Shown here piece by piece: positions 26,290-35,478 of a stretch of 38,240 bases of DNA (the stretch's first letter is position 1; every line of letters starts with the position of its first letter). The translations under genes and the position numbers were made by a program. The notes under the pieces are model-generated. The model was not told the DNA's origin. It saw only the letters and a program-made list of their open reading frames with translations, and made no database searches. The stretch lies in NCBI GenBank assembly GCA_021775775.1, contig JAJFHF010000054.1, positions 1 to 38,240 on the forward strand, given 5' to 3'. The DNA comes from Hyphomicrobiaceae bacterium. GTDB taxonomy: Bacteria > Pseudomonadota > Alphaproteobacteria > Rhizobiales > HXMU1428-3.

Positions 26290-26319
26290 CAAATGCGCCT
26301 TATCCAAAAAGCACATTTG
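26290..26319 (-). other. Hairpin in the rpsC-rplP spacer
   Basis: CAAATGCGC and GCACATTTG (plus strand) can pair over nine positions, including one mismatch or GU wobble depending on strand, around a 12-nt loop. It lies just after the rpsC stop codon on the minus strand. No T-run follows directly. It may be incidental or a processing site; confidence is low. Confidence 0.35.
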
Positions 26320-26324
26320 CAAAA

Positions 26325-27056
26325 TTACTTACCTTTACCGTCTTGCCGTCTTGGCCGACCACCTTCGGGTCTTGGACGACTACCTTCTTGTGCATTAATC
26401 GACAAGCGCTCTTGTGCCATTGGGTCATGTTCCATGATCTCACCTTTGAAGATCCAAACTTTAATCCCGATAATGCCATAAGCTGTCACACCTTTGGCCG
26501 TGCCATAATCAATATTGGCGCGCAAAGTATGCAGCGGCACCCGGCCTTCGCGGTACCATTCCATGCGAGCAATTTCAGCCCCGCCAAGCCGGCCCGCGCA
26601 ATTAATACGAATGCCTTCAGCGCCAAGACGAAGAGCAGATTGAACAGACCGTTTCATCGCCCGTCTAAAAGCAACACGGCGTTCTAATTGTTGTGCAATC
26701 GCTTCTGCCACTAAATTGGCATCAATCTCAGGCTTTCTAACTTCAACAATATTCAAGTGAACTTCACTATCCGTATATTTGGTCAACTGTTTTTTCAGCT
26801 TTTCAATATCAGAGCCTTTTTTACCAATCAAAATACCAGGACGCGCACTATGTACTGTCACACGACACTTTTTATGCGGGCGCTCAATGACCACTTTCGA
26901 AATACCAGCCTGGCGGCGGTGCTTCATAATGTGTTCACGGATTTTAAAATCTTCAAGTAGTAAATCGCCATACTCTGCCTTGGTGGCATACCAACGAGAA
27001 TCCCATGTGCGATTAATACCTAGGCGCAAACCTACTGGATTTACTTTTTGACCCAT
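26325..27056 (-). CDS. rpsC: Ribosomal protein uS3
   Basis: S3 forms part of the mRNA entry tunnel and helicase. The 243-residue protein has the N-terminal [13 protein letters not shown], a KH domain with [16 protein letters not shown], and the C-terminal [19 protein letters not shown] basic, proline- and glycine-rich tail ([11 protein letters not shown]) ends the protein, as in other alphaproteobacteria. Its ATG overlaps the rplV stop by one base (TAATG), so the two are coupled. Confidence 0.98.
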   Translation of the reverse strand: MGQKVNPVGLRLGINRTWDSRWYATKAEYGDLLLEDFKIREHIMKHRRQAGISKVVIERPHKKCRVTVHSARPGILIGKKGSDIEKLKKQLTKYTDSEVHLNIVEVRKPEIDANLVAEAIAQQLERRVAFRRAMKRSVQSALRLGAEGIRINCAGRLGGAEIARMEWYREGRVPLHTLRANIDYGTAKGVTAYGIIGIKVWIFKGEIMEHDPMAQERLSINAQEGSRPRPEGGRPRRQDGKGK

Positions 27057-27436
27057 TATGCCGTCTCCTCAGCTTCGCGGACCACAACGGTCAAACGTGA
27101 AAAAGGTTTTAATATCTTACCAACCCGGCCGCGTGCACGTGGTTTCCAACGTTTCATAACCAGTCCCTTGCCAACATAGGCCTCGGAAACAAACAAGCTA
27201 TCCACATCAAGACCGTGATTGTTTTCCGCGTTAGCAATCGCAGACTCAAGCGTCTTTTTTACATCTTTGGCAATCCGCTTTCTTGAAAAGGTCAAATCAG
27301 CCAAAGCTTTTTCAACTTTTTTTCCGCGAATTGAAGTTGCCAACAAATTTAATTTTTGCGGGCTAATACGTATATTGCGAGTGATAGCTTGAGCCTCATT
27401 TTCGGCTAGCCGGCGTGCTGTTTTTGCCTTACCCAT
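27056..27436 (-). CDS. rplV: Ribosomal protein uL22
   Basis: L22 lines the exit tunnel and its long beta hairpin bears macrolide-sensitivity residues. The 126-residue product has [40 protein letters not shown] and the hairpin region [17 protein letters not shown]; nothing there looks altered. The gene is five nt after rpsS and one base overlapping with rpsC. Confidence 0.98.
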   Translation of the reverse strand: MGKAKTARRLAENEAQAITRNIRISPQKLNLLATSIRGKKVEKALADLTFSRKRIAKDVKKTLESAIANAENNHGLDVDSLFVSEAYVGKGLVMKRWKPRARGRVGKILKPFSRLTVVVREAEETA

Positions 27437-27441
27437 TTGCC

Positions 27442-27720
27442 TTAAGTCCTCTTTGCTTTCTTATCCGCTGTATGCCCGAAATATGTACGGGTCGGCGAAA
27501 ACTCTCCAAATTTATGGCCAACCATATCTTCAGATATCAACACAGGGATGTGTTTTCTCCCGTTATAGACACCAAAAGTAAGCCCAACAAACTGAGGCAA
27601 AATCGTTGAACGTCGCGACCAAATCTTAATCACATCTTTGCGGCCACTCTCGCGTGCCACTTCCGCCTTCTTCAGGAGGTAACGATCAACAAATGGGCCT
27701 TTCCAAGATGAACGTGCCAT
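27442..27720 (-). CDS. rpsS: Ribosomal protein uS19
   Basis: S19 pairs with S13 in the 30S head. The 92-residue protein starts [19 protein letters not shown] and includes [39 protein letters not shown] and PTRTYFGH. The ORF track begins at a TTG one codon earlier; the ATG at 27720 is chosen, giving the family length. It follows rplB by nine nt. Confidence 0.98.
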   Translation of the reverse strand: MARSSWKGPFVDRYLLKKAEVARESGRKDVIKIWSRRSTILPQFVGLTFGVYNGRKHIPVLISEDMVGHKFGEFSPTRTYFGHTADKKAKRT

Positions 27721-27729
27721 CAAGCTCTC

Positions 27730-28566
27730 CTATCTTTTCTTCTTCAAGTGCCGGCTGCGAACAATAAATTTGTCGCTAGAGCTGTTAGAACGTGTCCGCT
27801 TACCCTTGGTAGGTTTACCCCATGGCGTCACAGGATGACGACCACCAGAGGTCCGACCTTCACCACCACCATGTGGGTGATCAATTGGGTTCATAGCAAC
27901 ACCGCGAACTTGCGGGCGTTTGCCAAGCCAACGTTTACGTCCAGCTTTACCAAGCTTCGTATTAGAATTATCTGAATTAGAAACAGCACCAACTGTTGCC
28001 ATGCAATCAGCATGGATCATGCGTGTTTCACCAGATGATAACTTCATAATGGCATAACCACTGTCACGGCCCGCCAATTGAGCATACGTTCCAGCTGAGC
28101 GAGCAATTTGCCCACCTTTGCCAATTTTCATTTCTACATTGTGAACAATGGTCCCAATCGGCATATTGCGCAAAGGCATTGCATTCCCAGGCTTCACATC
28201 AACCTTGTCACCAGAGACAACACTATCACCAACACTCAAACGTTGAGGCGCAATGATATAAGCTTGCTCACCATCTTCATATTTGATCAGCGCGATAAAA
28301 GCTGTCCGATTTGGATCATATTCAATCCGCTCAACAACAGCTGATACATCATGTCTCAACCGTTTGAAATCAATAACGCGATAAGCCCGTTTGTGCCCAC
28401 CACCGCGGCGCCGTGCAGTCACACGCCCTTTATTGTTGCGTCCACCGTTCTTGGTCAAACCCTCTGTTAAAGATTTAACAGGCTTGCCCTTCCACAGGTC
28501 AGACTTATCAACAAGAACGAGGCTCCGTTGGCCTGGTGTAATCGGCTTAAACTTTTTAAGTGCCAT
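27730..28566 (-). CDS. rplB: Ribosomal protein uL2
   Basis: L2 is needed for subunit association and peptidyl transfer. The 278-residue product contains the OB and SH3-like domains ([42 protein letters not shown]). The C-terminal [23 protein letters not shown] holds the conserved histidine of the peptidyl-transferase-associated loop. Length is standard. It starts 12 nt after rplW. Confidence 0.98.
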   Translation of the reverse strand: MALKKFKPITPGQRSLVLVDKSDLWKGKPVKSLTEGLTKNGGRNNKGRVTARRRGGGHKRAYRVIDFKRLRHDVSAVVERIEYDPNRTAFIALIKYEDGEQAYIIAPQRLSVGDSVVSGDKVDVKPGNAMPLRNMPIGTIVHNVEMKIGKGGQIARSAGTYAQLAGRDSGYAIMKLSSGETRMIHADCMATVGAVSNSDNSNTKLGKAGRKRWLGKRPQVRGVAMNPIDHPHGGGEGRTSGGRHPVTPWGKPTKGKRTRSNSSSDKFIVRSRHLKKKR

Positions 28567-28578
28567 TACCTTAACCCC

Positions 28579-28872
28579 TTACAACCCTGTGGCCACATCA
28601 ATGGTGTGACCTTCTTCTAAAGTAACGATTGCTCGTTTTGTATCGTTTTGCTTACCCTTAATACCTTTAAACCGCTTGACTTTGCCTTTACGGTTAAGCG
28701 TATTAACAGCCTTAACTTTCACATTAAACAAACCTTCAACAGCTTGCTTGATATCTGGCTTTGACGCTGTGCCAGCAACTTTAAACATCACCTGATTGTG
28801 CTCAGAGGCACCAGTTGATTTCTCTGTAATAACAGGCGCGACAATCACGTCGTAAAGTTCTGCTTGTTTCAT
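28579..28872 (-). CDS. rplW: Ribosomal protein uL23
   Basis: L23 is the main docking site for trigger factor and SRP at the tunnel exit. The 97-residue product shows [26 protein letters not shown], the conserved [20 protein letters not shown] and the [25 protein letters not shown] loop. Its ATG overlaps the rplD stop as ATGA, so translation is likely coupled to rplD. Confidence 0.98.
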   Translation of the reverse strand: MKQAELYDVIVAPVITEKSTGASEHNQVMFKVAGTASKPDIKQAVEGLFNVKVKAVNTLNRKGKVKRFKGIKGKQNDTKRAIVTLEEGHTIDVATGL

Positions 28873-29489
28873 TTAAACCGCGCCTCCAGCGCTTCAACGG
28901 CAGCTTTGGTCAAAACCAATTGTTCACGGCGCAAAATGTCATAAACATTAATACCCTGAATAGGGAGCACATCAACGTTAGGTAAGTTACGTGCGGCACG
29001 TCCAAATTGTTCGTTCACTTCAGCGCCATCAATAATCAGAACTTTGCTAAGGCCCAGTTTTTCAAACTGCGCTTTAAGTCCTTTGGTCTTGGCATCATCA
29101 GCGTTTACATCTTCCAAAATCACAAGCTCATTCGCTTTCGCTTTGGCAGATAGTGCATGACGCAATCCCAAGGCACGAAATTTCTTTGTTAGGTCATGTG
29201 CATGGCTACGAGGTGTTGGACCAAATGATTTGGCACCGCCTCTGAAAATATTAACTTTCTTATTACCATGACGCGCCCCGCCAGAACCTTTTTGCTTGAT
29301 CATCTTTTTGGTTGTGCCACGCACATCCGAACGACCAAGTATAGAATGCGTACCAGCTTGGCGTTTTGCCAATTGATACCGCACACAACGGTGCAAAATA
29401 TCGGCCCGTGGCTCTAAACCAAAAATCTTGTCATCAAGATCAACAGAGCCTGCTTTTTTATCATCAAGAGTTTTCACATCAAGCTTCAT
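28869..29489 (-). CDS. rplD: Ribosomal protein uL4
   Basis: L4 lines the exit tunnel; in E. coli it also represses the S10 operon, which is not known to be general. The 206-residue protein carries the tunnel loop [46 protein letters not shown] and an intact C-terminal domain. The loop residues tied to macrolide sensitivity look ordinary. It starts three nt after rplC. Confidence 0.98.
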   Translation of the reverse strand: MKLDVKTLDDKKAGSVDLDDKIFGLEPRADILHRCVRYQLAKRQAGTHSILGRSDVRGTTKKMIKQKGSGGARHGNKKVNIFRGGAKSFGPTPRSHAHDLTKKFRALGLRHALSAKAKANELVILEDVNADDAKTKGLKAQFEKLGLSKVLIIDGAEVNEQFGRAARNLPNVDVLPIQGINVYDILRREQLVLTKAAVEALEARFK

Positions 29490-29492
29490 TGA

Positions 29493-30230
29493 TTAACCCT
29501 CCTTCGCTTCTGCAGGTTCAGCTGCAGGCGCCTTATCGGCAACAGCGCCGCCCTCAGGAGCTTTAAACTTACCAGGTAGCGGAACATCTTGAGGCAGTGC
29601 CTTCTTAACGGCATCATTAACCAAGACCCAACCACCTTTTGATCCAGGCACAGCACCCTTCACCATCAAAAGGCCGCGTTCAGCATCTGTTTTTACAATT
29701 TTCAAGTTCTGCGTTGTCACTTGGGTTGCGCCCATATGACCAGCCATTTTCTTACCCTTGAAAACTTTACCCGGGTCCTGACATTGACCGGTTGAACCAT
29801 GCGAGCGGTGAGAAATCGATACACCGTGAGAGGCGCGCAAACCGCCAAACCCGTGCCGTTTCATGGCGCCAGCAAAACCCTTACCAATCGAGGTTCCTGT
29901 AATATCTACAAATTGTCCATCTAGATAATGGTCCGCTGTAATCTCAGAACCCACATCAATCATGTTTTCAGGACTAACCCGAAATTCAACAACACGATGC
30001 TTTGGCTCAACTTTCGCAACAGCAAAATGACCCCGTTGTGCTTTGGTGGTGTTTTTCACCTTGGCACGGCCACTTCCCAATTGCAGAGCGCAATATCCAT
30101 TTTTATCTTCAGTTCGCTGAGCGATAACCTGACACTGCTCGAGCTTTAAAACAGTAACGGGGATATGATCTCCGCTTTCTGTAAACACTCTCGTCATGCC
30201 AACTTTTTGTGCTATGACACCTGACCGCAT
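29493..30230 (-). CDS. rplC: Ribosomal protein uL3
   Basis: L3 is an early 50S assembly protein reaching toward the peptidyl transferase centre. The 245-residue product has [15 protein letters not shown] and the loop [24 protein letters not shown], with the glutamine methylated by PrmB in other bacteria. A C-terminal Ala/Glu/Pro-rich extension (about residues 222-245) exceeds the E. coli length and is common in alphaproteobacteria. It is 87 nt after rpsJ. Confidence 0.98.
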   Translation of the reverse strand: MRSGVIAQKVGMTRVFTESGDHIPVTVLKLEQCQVIAQRTEDKNGYCALQLGSGRAKVKNTTKAQRGHFAVAKVEPKHRVVEFRVSPENMIDVGSEITADHYLDGQFVDITGTSIGKGFAGAMKRHGFGGLRASHGVSISHRSHGSTGQCQDPGKVFKGKKMAGHMGATQVTTQNLKIVKTDAERGLLMVKGAVPGSKGGWVLVNDAVKKALPQDVPLPGKFKAPEGGAVADKAPAAEPAEAKEG

Positions 30231-30317
30231 TGGTCCCGTCCTTCACGTTTAATTCGTTAAATCTATCTATTTAAATGCAATCACTAAAAATCGTTTTCAC
30301 GATCAAATGACACATCT

Positions 30318-30626
30318 TTAAAGTTTAATCTCAACATCCACACCGGCTGCCAAATCAAGCTTCATGAGCGCATCCACTGTTTGCGGTGTCGGATCGACAA
30401 TATCGATTAACCGCTTATGAGTGCGCATTTCAAATTGCTCACGTGATTTCTTATTCACGTGTGGCGAGCGATTGACCGTATATTTCTCAATCCGTGTTGG
30501 CAAAGGAATAGGTCCGCGAACATCAGCGCCAGTACGTTTGGCCGTGTTAACGATCTCCTTTGTCGACACATCGAGGATACGATGATCGAAAGCCTTGAGC
30601 CGTATTCTAATATTTTGGCTTTGCAT
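30318..30626 (-). CDS. rpsJ: Ribosomal protein uS10 (NusE)
   Basis: S10 works in the 30S head and, as NusE, in antitermination with NusB. The 102-residue product starts [19 protein letters not shown] and has [38 protein letters not shown]. The ORF track reaches 14 codons further; the ATG at 30626 has AAGGTGAG about eight nt upstream and gives the family length. It lies 78 nt after tuf, where a weak imperfect stem occurs but no convincing terminator, so str probably reads into S10. Confidence 0.97.
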   Translation of the reverse strand: MQSQNIRIRLKAFDHRILDVSTKEIVNTAKRTGADVRGPIPLPTRIEKYTVNRSPHVNKKSREQFEMRTHKRLIDIVDPTPQTVDALMKLDLAAGVDVEIKL

Positions 30627-30703
30627 CGAAAGCTCACCTTGTTTTGAATGAAGGCGGCGCCCCCTCAACCTATGTGAGAGAACGCCGTTTCATTAGTTAA
30701 TCG

Positions 30704-31894
30704 TTATTCAATGATATTAGCAACAACACCTGAACCAACTGTGCGTCCACCTTCACGGATAGCAAAGCGCAGCTTTTCTTCCATCGCGATCGGCACAATC
30801 AATTCAACATTGATTTCAACATTATCACCTGGCATCACCATTTCAGTGCCCTCAGGCAAAGTCACAACACCGGTCACATCAGTTGTACGGAAATAGAACT
30901 GAGGACGATAATTAGTGAAAAATGGTGTATGACGTCCGCCTTCATCTTTCGTCAAGATATAAGCTTCAGCTTTAAATTTCGTGTGAGGCTTAATTGAACC
31001 AGGAGCACAAAGAACTTGGCCACGTTCAACTTCTTCACGTTTCGTACCACGAAGTAGCACACCAACATTATCGCCAGCTTCACCTTGATCAAGCAATTTG
31101 CGGAACATTTCAACACCAGTACAAGTGGTTGTTTGCGTATCTTTAATGCCCATGATTTCAATTTCATCACCAACATGAACGATACCGCGTTCAACCCGGC
31201 CTGTCACAACAGTACCGCGACCAGAAATTGAGAACACATCCTCAATTGGCATTAGGAAAGGCTGATCTTTAGGACGATCTGGTGTTGGGATATGATCATC
31301 AACAGCAGCCATCAATTCAAGAATAGCATCTTTACCAGTTTTTTCGTCTGTTTTTTCAATCGCTGCAAGGGCAGAACCCTTAACGATTGGAATCGCATCA
31401 CCATCAAAACCATATTCAGTTAGAAGCTCTCGAATTTCCATTTCAACAAGTTCAAGCAACTCTTCGTCGTCCACTTGATCAACTTTGTTCATGAAAACAA
31501 CAAGCGCTGGCACACCAACCTGGCGAGCAAGTAGAATATGTTCACGTGTTTGAGGCATAGGGCCATCAGCTGCAGACACAACCAAAATACCACCATCCAT
31601 TTGCGCGGCACCAGTGATCATGTTTTTAACATAGTCAGCGTGACCAGGACAATCAACGTGAGCATAGTGACGGTTCTCAGTTTCATATTCAACGTGCGCT
31701 GTTGAAATAGTGATACCACGTTCACGCTCTTCAGGAGCGTTATCGATATCAGCATAACTCTTAGCTTCGCCACCCATAGCTTCAGCAAGAACCATAGTAA
31801 TTGCGGCTGTAAGTGTTGTTTTACCATGGTCAACGTGACCGATGGTACCGATATTCACGTGAGGTTTATTACGCTCAAATTTTTCCTTGGCCAT
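30704..31894 (-). CDS. tuf: Elongation factor Tu
   Basis: EF-Tu carries aminoacyl-tRNA to the ribosome. The 396-residue protein has G1 GHVDHGKT at residues 19-26, switch [10 protein letters not shown]3 DCPGH, G4 NKVD and G5 GSAL, then beta-barrel domains 2 ([13 protein letters not shown]) and 3 ([24 protein letters not shown]). It is full length with a GGAG ribosome site seven nt upstream. It sits 90 nt after fusA. A second tuf copy elsewhere cannot be judged from this window. Confidence 0.99.
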   Translation of the reverse strand: MAKEKFERNKPHVNIGTIGHVDHGKTTLTAAITMVLAEAMGGEAKSYADIDNAPEERERGITISTAHVEYETENRHYAHVDCPGHADYVKNMITGAAQMDGGILVVSAADGPMPQTREHILLARQVGVPALVVFMNKVDQVDDEELLELVEMEIRELLTEYGFDGDAIPIVKGSALAAIEKTDEKTGKDAILELMAAVDDHIPTPDRPKDQPFLMPIEDVFSISGRGTVVTGRVERGIVHVGDEIEIMGIKDTQTTTCTGVEMFRKLLDQGEAGDNVGVLLRGTKREEVERGQVLCAPGSIKPHTKFKAEAYILTKDEGGRHTPFFTNYRPQFYFRTTDVTGVVTLPEGTEMVMPGDNVEINVELIVPIAMEEKLRFAIREGGRTVGSGVVANIIE

Positions 31895-31984
31895 CTTGGC
31901 TCTCCATCTATCAGTCTTTTGTGCTCTTTCAAAAACACGTTCTAATAAAAACTAAACTTAAAACTATTCGTTACACCCAAAGCT

Positions 31985-34060
31985 TTAAGCAAACTTAGCC
32001 TGAACTTCTTCAGCCACCGCTTGCGGCACTTGGGAGTAATGATCAAATTGCATCGTGAACTGAGCACGACCCTGGCTTTGCGAACGAAGTGTGTTCACAT
32101 AACCAAACATGTTAGCCAAAGGCACCATGGCATTCACAACAAGGGCATTACCTCGTTGCTCCTGGCCCTGAACCTGACCGCGGCGACTATTTAAGTCACC
32201 CATAATGCCGCCCACATATTCCTCAGGAGACACAACTTCAACCTTCATCATAGGCTCAAGCAATTTAGGACCAGCCTGACGAGCACCTTCACGGAAACCC
32301 GCACGGCCAGCAATCTCAAAAGCCATCACAGAACTATCCACATCATGGTAAGCACCATCATTCAGTGTCACTTTAACATCAAGCAGTGGGAAACCAGCAA
32401 GAATGCCAGTATCGATCACAGATTGAATGCCCTTTTGAACACCCGGGATATATTCTTTTGGCACGTTACCACCAACAACCTTGCTCACAAATTCAAAACC
32501 TGAATTTGGCTCACCAGGCTCAATGGTCATTTTGATCCGAGCAAACTGCCCAGAACCACCAGATTGTTTCTTATGCGTATAATCAACATCAGCTTCTTGT
32601 GTTAATGTCTCACGATAAGCCACTTGTGGTTGACCAATATTCGCCTCAACACCAAATTCACGCTTCATGCGATCAACAAGAATATCAAGGTGAAGCTCAC
32701 CCATACCCTTCAAAATGGTCTGACCAGATTCTTCATCACTAGAGACACGGAACGAAGGATCTTCTTGAGCCAAACGGTTCAACGCAACTCCTAGTTTTTC
32801 CTGGTCACCCTTAGATTTAGGCTCAATAGCAATCTCAATCACCGGATCAGGAAACTCCATCCGCTCCAAAATAACAGGAGAGGTAGGGATACAAAGCGTA
32901 TCACCAGTGGTCGTATCCTTTAGACCAGCGATCGCAACAATATCACCAGCATAGGCTTCTTTTATATCTTCGCGATCATTTGAGTGCATCAACAACATAC
33001 GGCCAATGCGCTCTTTTTTCTCTTTAACTGAATTCATCAACGTCATGCCAGATTCAACCTTGCCAGAATAAATACGGCAGAAAGTTAAAGACCCAACAAA
33101 CGGATCATTCATAATCTTAAAGGCAAGCATCGAAAGCGGCTCATCATCAGAAGCCACACGAACTGTGTCTTCTTCTGTTTTCACGTCAATACCCTTAATC
33201 GAAGGAATATCAATCGGTGACGGCAGATAATCAACAACCGCATCAAGCAAAGGCTGAACACCTTTATTCTTAAAAGCTGTGCCACAAAGAATTGGGTGAA
33301 AATCAATGTTAATTGTACCCTTACGGATCAATTCCATCATTTTCTCAACACTAGGCTCATTACCTTCAAGATAAGCTTCCATAGCCTCTTCATCAAGCTC
33401 AACAAGCGTCTCAATCATTTGCTCACGAAATTCAGCAGCCTTGTCAGCCAAGTCAGCAGGGATCTCTTCTTCATGGAAGCTAGCCCCTAGAGACTCTTCT
33501 TCCCAAACAATCGCCTTCATCTTAACCAGATCAATAACACCCAAGAAATCATTCTCTGCGCCAATTGGCAACTGGATCGGCAAAGTCTTCGCACCAAGGC
33601 GTGTCTTCACCATATCAACCGAATTGTAAAAATCCGCGCCGATCTTATCCATCTTATTCACAAAGATCATACGAGGCACATTATAACGCTCAGCCTGGCG
33701 CCATACAGTCTCGGTTTGAGGCTCAACGCCAGCGTTTGCATCAAGCAAAGCCACCGCGCCATCAAGTACCCGCAAAGACCGCTCAACCTCAATCGTGAAA
33801 TCCACGTGGCCAGGTGTATCAATAATGTTCAACCGCTTACCATTCCAAAAGCAAGTGGTCGCAGCAGACGTAATCGTAATTCCGCGCTCCTGTTCTTGCT
33901 CCATCCAATCCATGGTAGCAGCGCCATCATGCACTTCACCAATTTTATGGCTCTTACCAGTGTAATAAAGAACGCGCTCAGTTGTCGTCGTCTTACCCGC
34001 ATCAATATGCGCCATAATGCCGAAATTGCGATAGTCTTTAATGTCGTATTCGCGGGCCAT
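31985..34060 (-). CDS. fusA: Elongation factor G
   Basis: EF-G catalyses translocation. The 691-residue protein has G1 [12 protein letters not shown] near residues 17-28, switch [13 protein letters not shown]3 DTPGHVDFT, and G4 [10 protein letters not shown]. Domain III-V signatures include [19 protein letters not shown] and [28 protein letters not shown]. Domain IV is intact, so this is a canonical elongation factor rather than a ribosome-recycling or resistance paralogue. It follows rpsG by 33 nt. Confidence 0.99.
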   Translation of the reverse strand: MAREYDIKDYRNFGIMAHIDAGKTTTTERVLYYTGKSHKIGEVHDGAATMDWMEQEQERGITITSAATTCFWNGKRLNIIDTPGHVDFTIEVERSLRVLDGAVALLDANAGVEPQTETVWRQAERYNVPRMIFVNKMDKIGADFYNSVDMVKTRLGAKTLPIQLPIGAENDFLGVIDLVKMKAIVWEEESLGASFHEEEIPADLADKAAEFREQMIETLVELDEEAMEAYLEGNEPSVEKMMELIRKGTINIDFHPILCGTAFKNKGVQPLLDAVVDYLPSPIDIPSIKGIDVKTEEDTVRVASDDEPLSMLAFKIMNDPFVGSLTFCRIYSGKVESGMTLMNSVKEKKERIGRMLLMHSNDREDIKEAYAGDIVAIAGLKDTTTGDTLCIPTSPVILERMEFPDPVIEIAIEPKSKGDQEKLGVALNRLAQEDPSFRVSSDEESGQTILKGMGELHLDILVDRMKREFGVEANIGQPQVAYRETLTQEADVDYTHKKQSGGSGQFARIKMTIEPGEPNSGFEFVSKVVGGNVPKEYIPGVQKGIQSVIDTGILAGFPLLDVKVTLNDGAYHDVDSSVMAFEIAGRAGFREGARQAGPKLLEPMMKVEVVSPEEYVGGIMGDLNSRRGQVQGQEQRGNALVVNAMVPLANMFGYVNTLRSQSQGRAQFTMQFDHYSQVPQAVAEEVQAKFA

Positions 34061-34093
34061 AGGACCGATCCTTCAAATAATAAAATTCGTTTT

Positions 34094-34564
34094 CTACCAA
34101 CGATAGTGAGAGAAGGCACGGTTGGCTTCAGCCATCCGGTGCGTATCTTCACGCTTCTTAACGGCGCCGCCGCGATTGTTAGCCGCATCCATCAGCTCAC
34201 CAGACAAACGCTCAACCATCGTATTCTCATTGCGCCCACGAGCAGCAATGATCAACCAACGAATGGCCAATGCCTTCTTGCGTTCTGTGCGAACTTCAAC
34301 AGGCACCTGATAAGTTGCACCGCCAACACGGCGCGAGCGAACTTCAATCGCTGGACTAACATTCTCAAGCGCTTGATGAAAAAGTTCAACTGGATCAGTT
34401 TTCGCTTTATCTTCAATACGATCAAGGGCCCCATAGACAATACGCTCAGCAGCTGACTTTTTGCCGTCGCGCATAATGGAGTTCATAAATTTTGTCAAAA
34501 CAACATCCCCAAACTTTGGATCAGGAATGATATCTCGTTTTTCTGCTCTGTGGCGGCGTGACAT
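34094..34564 (-). CDS. rpsG: Ribosomal protein uS7
   Basis: S7 is a primary binder that starts 30S head assembly and in E. coli represses the str operon. The 156-residue product shows [46 protein letters not shown], the conserved [15 protein letters not shown] and [21 protein letters not shown]. Length is standard. It lies 43 nt after rpsL. Confidence 0.98.
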   Translation of the reverse strand: MSRRHRAEKRDIIPDPKFGDVVLTKFMNSIMRDGKKSAAERIVYGALDRIEDKAKTDPVELFHQALENVSPAIEVRSRRVGGATYQVPVEVRTERKKALAIRWLIIAARGRNENTMVERLSGELMDAANNRGGAVKKREDTHRMAEANRAFSHYRW

Positions 34565-34607
34565 TCAAGCTCTCCCAGCCATTAATTCTACCAAAACCAA
34601 ACAAGCC

Positions 34608-34979
34608 CTACTTAGGACGCTTAGCACCATATTTCGAACGACGTTGTTTTCTATCCGCAACGCCCTGCGTATCAAGCACACCCCGAAGGATGTGATAACG
34701 AACACCTGGTAAATCTTTTACCCGGCCACCACGAATAAGAACAACAGAGTGCTCTTGAAGGTTGTGACCAACACCAGGAATGTAGCTCGTCACTTCAAAT
34801 CCGTTTGACAACCGCACCCGCGCCACTTTCCGCATCGCGGAGTTAGGCTTCTTAGGGGTTGTCGTATAAACCCGTGTACATACACCGCGCTTTTGAGGGC
34901 AAGCCTCCATCGCAGGCACTTTATTTCGTTTCACCTGCGGCTTGCGCGGCTTTCTAACTAACTGTTGTATTGTAGGCAT
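34608..34979 (-). CDS. rpsL: Ribosomal protein uS12
   Basis: S12 monitors codon-anticodon pairing in the decoding centre. The 123-residue protein starts [13 protein letters not shown] and carries Lys43 in [12 protein letters not shown] and Lys88 in [12 protein letters not shown]; both are the wild-type, streptomycin-sensitive residues. Asp89, the RimO methylthiolation site in other bacteria, is present. The ORF track starts three codons upstream at another ATG; family length supports 34979. It heads the str operon after a long leader, with no rpoC upstream. Confidence 0.98.
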   Translation of the reverse strand: MPTIQQLVRKPRKPQVKRNKVPAMEACPQKRGVCTRVYTTTPKKPNSAMRKVARVRLSNGFEVTSYIPGVGHNLQEHSVVLIRGGRVKDLPGVRYHILRGVLDTQGVADRKQRRSKYGAKRPK

Positions 34980-35332
34980 TTGCCACATCCAATTCTATCA
35001 AAACCGCCTCCCGTTTGGGCCAACGACCTTCGTTTAAACTCAACCCTACCCCCAAATCCAAGAGAACAGAATCCAAGCCAATACCAAAAGAAAGCCGGAC
35101 CTCATTGGACAAACCCTATCAAATGCAGGAATGCCAAAGGCCCAACAATGAACATCAGAGGATCAACAAAAGGCATTAAGGCTAAAAGCTACCTGCCTGA
35201 GGGGATCATGGTCTCTCATGTAGTTTTTGGTTTCTAACAACAGTGTTTAAGCGTTTAATTACCACTCCATCTAAATAAAAATCATTTAAATGGGCAACGA
35301 GATTGTCCCGTTTGATAATATAAAATCACATA

Positions 35333-35383
35333 CGACCTGTTGTGAGTTGGTCGGAACATATATAGGGTTTGCCTCTTCGTCAA
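35333..35383 (-). promoter_or_regulatory. Sigma70-like str-operon promoter with an inverted repeat at the start site
   Basis: On the minus strand TTGACG (35383-35378) and TATGTT (35360-35355) are 17 nt apart, a near-consensus arrangement. Just downstream CGACC-N11-GGTCG (35353-35333) spans the predicted transcription start, a position where a repressor could act or where the first RNA hairpin would form. The promoter reading is sound; operator function is inference. Confidence 0.6.
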
Positions 35384-35416
35384 TAGCTAACGACATGTAA
35401 ATGTCATTTTTTTTAG

Positions 35417-35434
35417 TGTAATTTATTAATTACA
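35417..35434. promoter_or_regulatory. 18-bp palindrome upstream of the glycosyltransferase gene
   Basis: TGTAATT-tatt-AATTACA is a perfect 7-bp inverted repeat with a 4-nt centre, about 45 nt before the start codon at 35479. Size and position suit an operator for a dimeric regulator overlapping the promoter. In such AT-rich sequence, chance cannot be excluded. Confidence 0.35.
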
Positions 35435-35478
35435 GGTCAATCTCAAGCAAGCAAACCTTACACGGAACAATCAAAAAG

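Larger units (their letters stand above)
34980..35478. other. Divergent region between rpsL and the glycosyltransferase gene
   Basis: This 499-nt spacer holds the str-operon promoter (minus) and presumably that of the glycosyltransferase (plus). About 370 nt of it would be the untranslated leader of rpsL. A plus-strand ORF (34965-35237) is not credible: it lacks a ribosome site and overlaps rpsL. The leader includes GGGCAA-cgaga-TTGTCCC (about 35291-35308, one bulge). Nearer the glycosyltransferase is GACAT-gtaa-ATGTC followed by A and eight T residues (about 35392-35414), a weak terminator-like element. Confidence 0.5.

Noticed and set aside
30627-30703. Terminator between tuf and rpsJ
   Set aside because: Only an interrupted stem (AATGAA...TTCATT with inner GGCG/CGCC) is visible and no U-run follows; read-through into S10 is more likely.
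33716-34456. 246-aa plus-strand ORF
   Set aside because: It runs antisense to the start of fusA and most of rpsG, both certain genes; the translation has no recognisable domain and no ribosome site.
34965-35237. 90-aa plus-strand ORF in the rpsL leader region
   Set aside because: It overlaps the start of rpsL, lacks a ribosome site and resembles no family; the leader explanation fits better.
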